A DNA stretch of 64,000 nucleotides from Pseudomonadota bacterium (GTDB lineage: Bacteria > Cyanobacteriota > Vampirovibrionia > Obscuribacterales > Obscuribacteraceae). A program made the position numbers and the translations under genes. Location of the stretch: positions 62,001-126,000 of the forward strand of contig JAJPGY010000037.1 of NCBI GenBank assembly GCA_021325555.1, written 5' to 3'. Below are positions 59,578 through 64,000 of this stretch, in pieces. Each line of letters begins with the position of its first letter. Within the stretch, counting starts at the first letter, position 1. The notes under the pieces were generated by a model. The model saw nothing but the letters and a program-made list of their open reading frames with translations, ran no database searches and was not told the origin of the DNA.

Positions 59578-59919
59578 CTATCCGGGCGGCCAGCGCAGGG
59601 AGCGGCCGCCGAGGACGTGGATGTGCAGGTGAAAGACGCTCTGGCCGGATTGCGGACCGGTGTTGACGACGGTGCGAAAGGAGGACAGCTTCTGGTCCCT
59701 GGCTACCCGGGCCGCCGTCTGGAAAAGCCTGCCCAGCAGCTCCGCGTCCTCGCACTCGCCGAGGTTGCGCACGTGGCTCCTGGGCATCACCAGCAGGTGG
59801 GTCGGCGCCTGCGGGTTGATGTCGCGGATTACCACCATGTCGTCGTCTTCGGTGACGAAGCTCGCCGGCAGCTTCTTGTCGATGATCTTGCAGAAGATGC
59901 AGTTGTCCTCGCGGGCCAC
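59578..59919 (-). CDS. HIT-family nucleotide hydrolase
   Basis: Hint-like protein of 113 residues that hydrolyses AMP-linked substrates. The His triad is HLHIHVLGG near the C-terminus, preceded by VVNTGPQSGQSVFHLH; the N-terminal CIFCKIIDKKLPAS is typical of bacterial Hint. The GTG at 59919 has AAGGAGG 8 bases upstream and gives the conserved start; a longer frame to 59979 has no ribosome site. Divergent from the diguanylate cyclase gene. Confidence 0.92.
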   Translation of the reverse strand: MAREDNCIFCKIIDKKLPASFVTEDDDMVVIRDINPQAPTHLLVMPRSHVRNLGECEDAELLGRLFQTAARVARDQKLSSFRTVVNTGPQSGQSVFHLHIHVLGGRSLRWPPG

Positions 59920-60050
59920 TTCAGCCACCTCCTTACCGGGGCCTGTCCGGCTCCCAAAGTTTACGCCATGGCCGTCCATTATGCTTGTTAATGGCCGTTT
60001 GCGGGTACTTTAGGCTTGAGAGTCCGGCGGTGTTTTTCCGGGAGGGGACT

Positions 60051-61715
60051 ATGGCCGATGAGGGCAGCTATCTGGCCCGCTTCATGATGATGCAAAAATC
60101 GCTCTTCTCCTCGCTTCACCTGAAGGATGTCCTGGAAGCGGCCGTGGTGCAGTTTGCCGATCTTTCCGGGGGGTCGAAGGTGGCCATCTTTCTGGCCGAC
60201 AACGAGAGCCTGGCCCTCAAGCTCATGGCCTCCCGGGGCTACAGCGAGGCGTCGCTGGAGAGCTTGCGCGTGGTGCCGTTTGCCGCCGAGAGCATCCTCA
60301 AATACGTGGTGCAGAAAAGGGTGCCGATGGCCATCCCGCCCGGCAAGCCGGCCCCGGATCTCAGCGCCGCGGTCATGGCCAGCGAGCGCTCGGTGGCGCA
60401 GATGGCGCTGCCGCTCATCCATTCGAACCTGCTGGTGGGGGCGGTCCTGCTCGACCTGGCGCGGGCCGATATTCTCCAGCGGCAGGATTTTTTCAAGGAT
60501 GTGGCCGACATCGCCGCCGTGGCCATGGCCAACTCGATCCTGTTCGGCAGGAGCGAGTACGAGCGGGAGCGCATGAACACCCTCTACAAGACCTCCTGCG
60601 CGCTGTCGGGCAGCGTCCTGCGCGGGCCGGAGGTGCTGCAGATCGCCTGCGATACGGCCCTTGTCCTGGGCAACACGCCCAACTGCGCCATCCTCCTTTT
60701 CGATCCGGCGCAGCAGTGCTTCAACCTTGCCGCCTTCAAGGGGCTGGAGGGGCAGTCGCTGGCCGACTTCGACCTGGGCGTCGAGGGGACGGTGGCCGGG
60801 CGCTGCCTGGCCACCGGCAGATCGGAGTATCTGGCCGACGCCAGCGCCCATGCTCACCGGCTGCCGCGGGCCGCCGGTGGTAGCATATTTGGTTCCCTGG
60901 TGGCGCTGCCGATGATCCACGAGCACCAGCCGGTGGGCGTGCTGATGGTCCTGTCCACCGATGCCCGGGCGTTTCATCGCGAGCAGATCGATCTGCTGGA
61001 GTCGCTGGTCGGCCAGGTGACCACCGCGCTTCACGTGGCGCTCACCCACGAGAGCGCGGCAGCGCAATCCATTCAGGACGCCCATACCGGGCTTTACAAC
61101 CGCTGGCACTTCGAGCAGGCCCTTTCCAGGGAGGTGGAGCGCTCGGCCCGCCACAACCGGGAGGTGTCGCTCATGCTTGTGGACGTGGATCACCTGGCGC
61201 ACATCAACGAGCACCTGGGGCAGGACAAGGGGGACGAGGCGATCCGTCACGTGGCCGGGGTGATCAAGGGGACGCTCAGGGACATAGACATTCCCTGCCG
61301 CTACGGCGGCGAGGAGTTCGCCGTCATCCTGCCCGAAACACCGCTGGCCAATGCTGCCGATGTGGCCGAGCGGCTGCGCACGCGCATCCGGGCCGAGAGC
61401 GCCGCCGGAATAGGCATGGTCACCGTCTCGGTCGGGCTCTCCGCCTTCCCCAACAACGCGCACGACGCCGACGCCCTGCTGCGGTCGGCTGAGCAGGCGC
61501 TCGATGTGGCGAAGTTCGAAGGGCGCGACCGCGTGAAGGTCTGCCAGTCCGGTCTGCCGGCCAGCGGGTCGATATCCTGGGAGGAGCTTGCCCAGCAGGC
61601 CAGGCTGTCGGTGATAAGCGAGCGGCAGTCCAAGCTGAAAAGCCGCCTGGAGTCCGCCCCCGACTACGCCAGCTGGATGCGGGCGGCTGCCGCCCGGGGA
61701 GCCAAAAAGAAGTAA
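60051..61715 (+). CDS. Diguanylate cyclase, GAF-GAF-GGDEF
   Basis: A soluble c-di-GMP synthase of 554 residues. Two GAF-like sensor domains (about 20-165 and 190-340) precede a GGDEF domain (about 360-515) with active-site YGGEEFAVILPE. The inhibitory I-site RDID lies exactly five residues before GGEEF, so product inhibition is expected. DAHTGLYNRWHFEQAL opens the domain and DVDHLAHIN holds the metal Asp. The last 40 residues are a basic helical tail. The ATG at 60051 follows GGGAGGGG; upstream frames are less likely. No EAL partner or c-di-GMP riboswitch in the window. Confidence 0.93.
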   Translation: MADEGSYLARFMMMQKSLFSSLHLKDVLEAAVVQFADLSGGSKVAIFLADNESLALKLMASRGYSEASLESLRVVPFAAESILKYVVQKRVPMAIPPGKPAPDLSAAVMASERSVAQMALPLIHSNLLVGAVLLDLARADILQRQDFFKDVADIAAVAMANSILFGRSEYERERMNTLYKTSCALSGSVLRGPEVLQIACDTALVLGNTPNCAILLFDPAQQCFNLAAFKGLEGQSLADFDLGVEGTVAGRCLATGRSEYLADASAHAHRLPRAAGGSIFGSLVALPMIHEHQPVGVLMVLSTDARAFHREQIDLLESLVGQVTTALHVALTHESAAAQSIQDAHTGLYNRWHFEQALSREVERSARHNREVSLMLVDVDHLAHINEHLGQDKGDEAIRHVAGVIKGTLRDIDIPCRYGGEEFAVILPETPLANAADVAERLRTRIRAESAAGIGMVTVSVGLSAFPNNAHDADALLRSAEQALDVAKFEGRDRVKVCQSGLPASGSISWEELAQQARLSVISERQSKLKSRLESAPDYASWMRAAAARGAKKK

Positions 61716-61867
61716 GCCGCCAGGTTTTGATCCTTAAGAAAAATAGCAAGACAGCCCCGGCCGGGGAGCTTGCTGGTTAAACTTTGGTGATGGAAGAGCC
61801 CGCGAACCAGGTCGCCACCGGCGCCGGTCTCGGGTTCCTTTGCCCATCATATTAGGAGGAATGAGTC

Positions 61868-62173
61868 TTGGCTACAGCAACTAAACTCGCTTTGAAACCA
61901 CTAGCCGACCGCGTCGTCGTCAGGAAACTCGAGGCTGAGGAGAAAACAGCCGGCGGGATCGTCCTTCCTGACACCGCCAAAGAAAAGCCGCAGCAAGGCG
62001 AAGTGCTCGCCGCTGGCCCGGGCAAGCTCGATGAGAAGGGCAACCGGGCGCCGATGGAAGTGAAGGTGGGCGACAAGGTCCTCTTCGCGAAGTATTCCGG
62101 CACCGAAGTGAAGATTGACGGGGTCGAGTACCTGATTATTTCCGAGCGCGACATCCTTGCCGTCGTCGGCTAG
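61868..62173 (+). CDS. groES: Co-chaperonin GroES
   Basis: The 10-kDa lid of the GroEL folding chamber; 101 residues, normal length. Motifs: [32 protein letters not shown] (the mobile loop [17 protein letters not shown]) and [16 protein letters not shown] start with AGGAGG 8 bases upstream. An overlapping out-of-frame ATG at 61861 opens a 7-codon frame (MSLGYSN) that ends inside groES. No CIRCE element (HrcA operator) is visible in the 150 bases upstream. groEL follows after 52 bases. Confidence 0.96.
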   Translation: MATATKLALKPLADRVVVRKLEAEEKTAGGIVLPDTAKEKPQQGEVLAAGPGKLDEKGNRAPMEVKVGDKVLFAKYSGTEVKIDGVEYLIISERDILAVVG

Positions 62174-62177
62174 TTGA

Positions 62178-63860
<1,683 letters not shown>

Positions 63861-63884
63861 GCTCGGAACGGACCCATACGCAAC

Positions 63885-63921
63885 AAAAAGATCCGGGGAC
63901 CGCAGGTCCCCGGATCTTTTT
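63885..63921 (+). terminator. Strong rho-independent terminator of groESL
   Basis: A near-perfect hairpin AAAAAGATCCGGGGACC, loop GCA, GGTCCCCGGATCTTTTT: a 17-bp stem including the A/T flanks, followed by T-rich sequence. It closes the groESL operon and can work in both directions. The remaining 79 bases to the window end hold no supported gene. Confidence 0.92.
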
Positions 63922-64000
63922 GCCTGCGCCTGTGCGTTCGGCGCAGCCGGCAAAAGCCCTGGCAAACGGCAGGCGCGGGCCTTGCCGTTCCCACAGGCAA

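Noticed and set aside
61716..61867. Search for a CIRCE operator upstream of groES
   Set aside because: No TTAGCACTC-N9-GAGTGCTAA-like repeat is present; only a GC-rich hairpin near 61748-61775 is seen, with no clear role.

Overview
The window is about 64 kb of GC-rich bacterial chromosome. It is densely coded on both strands and has one tRNA gene (Lys, TTT, CCA tail not encoded). I see no rRNA, CRISPR array, transposase or phage genes. Several features recall the non-photosynthetic relatives of Cyanobacteria: a GroEL whose N-terminus reads like cyanobacterial GroEL, a sepF gene beside a YggS-family gene, a zinc-ribbon Ser/Thr kinase, tandem roadblock domains, and 26-residue LRV-type repeats. 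That placement is an inference from family resemblance by eye; another deep-branching, high-GC phylum remains possible.

Layout. 0-5.5 kb: a pyruvate dehydrogenase operon on the minus strand (pdhA-pdhB-pdhC-lpdA, with lpdA cut by the left edge), divergent from lipA, which makes the lipoyl cofactor that the complex needs. 5.7-12 kb: a free-standing LRV-repeat protein; a minus-strand run of a secreted protein of unknown function, proline dehydrogenase and a PBP4-type D,D-carboxypeptidase (the last two overlap by one base); a small unknown gene; and tRNA-Lys with a near-consensus promoter. 12-15 kb: a 1024-residue membrane glycosyltransferase-like protein. 15.4-20.4 kb: a reductive pyrimidine/beta-alanine catabolic operon (class III aminotransferase, beta-ureidopropionase, PreT, PreA) with its own promoter and a leader hairpin, but no dihydropyrimidinase gene.

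20.5-26.7 kb looks like an accessory island of visibly lower GC. It holds a sensor kinase fused to a second receiver that ends in LRV repeats, an RRM RNA-binding protein, a GIY-YIG-like small protein, a patatin phospholipase-TIR fusion, and a ribbon-helix-helix-like protein with repeat motifs over its start. The patatin-TIR/RHH pair is the best candidate here for an undescribed defence or abortive-infection system.

26.8-44 kb: an exported protein, a UMF1-type MFS transporter, pyrD (class 2 fold with a class 1-like catalytic Cys), a stress-protein-like membrane protein, a TMTC-like membrane protein, a GH1 glycosidase, DsbD, a Bcp peroxiredoxin, a 940-residue membrane protein with two roadblock/LC7 domains, and pheST. 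44-56 kb: a Nudix hydrolase, a 45-residue basic protein, obgE divergent from a PC4-like ssDNA-binding gene, an M23 peptidase, a secreted unknown, yggS-sepF, rsmE, accD-accA, a Ser/Thr kinase and a TetA-like MFS transporter. 56-64 kb: a 37-residue charged small ORF with its own promoter and terminator, an argH-like gene, a sugar-phosphate nucleotidyltransferase, a small unknown, a HIT protein, a GAF-GAF-GGDEF diguanylate cyclase, and groES-groEL ending in a strong terminator.

Most of the window is housekeeping: carbon entry via PDH plus lipoate, fatty-acid initiation via AccDA, pyrimidine metabolism, translation, protein folding, division and envelope. The unusual content is in signalling and scaffold proteins (LRV, roadblock, hybrid kinase, GGDEF, Ser/Thr kinase) and in the accessory island. 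Motif positions were read by eye and no database search was possible.
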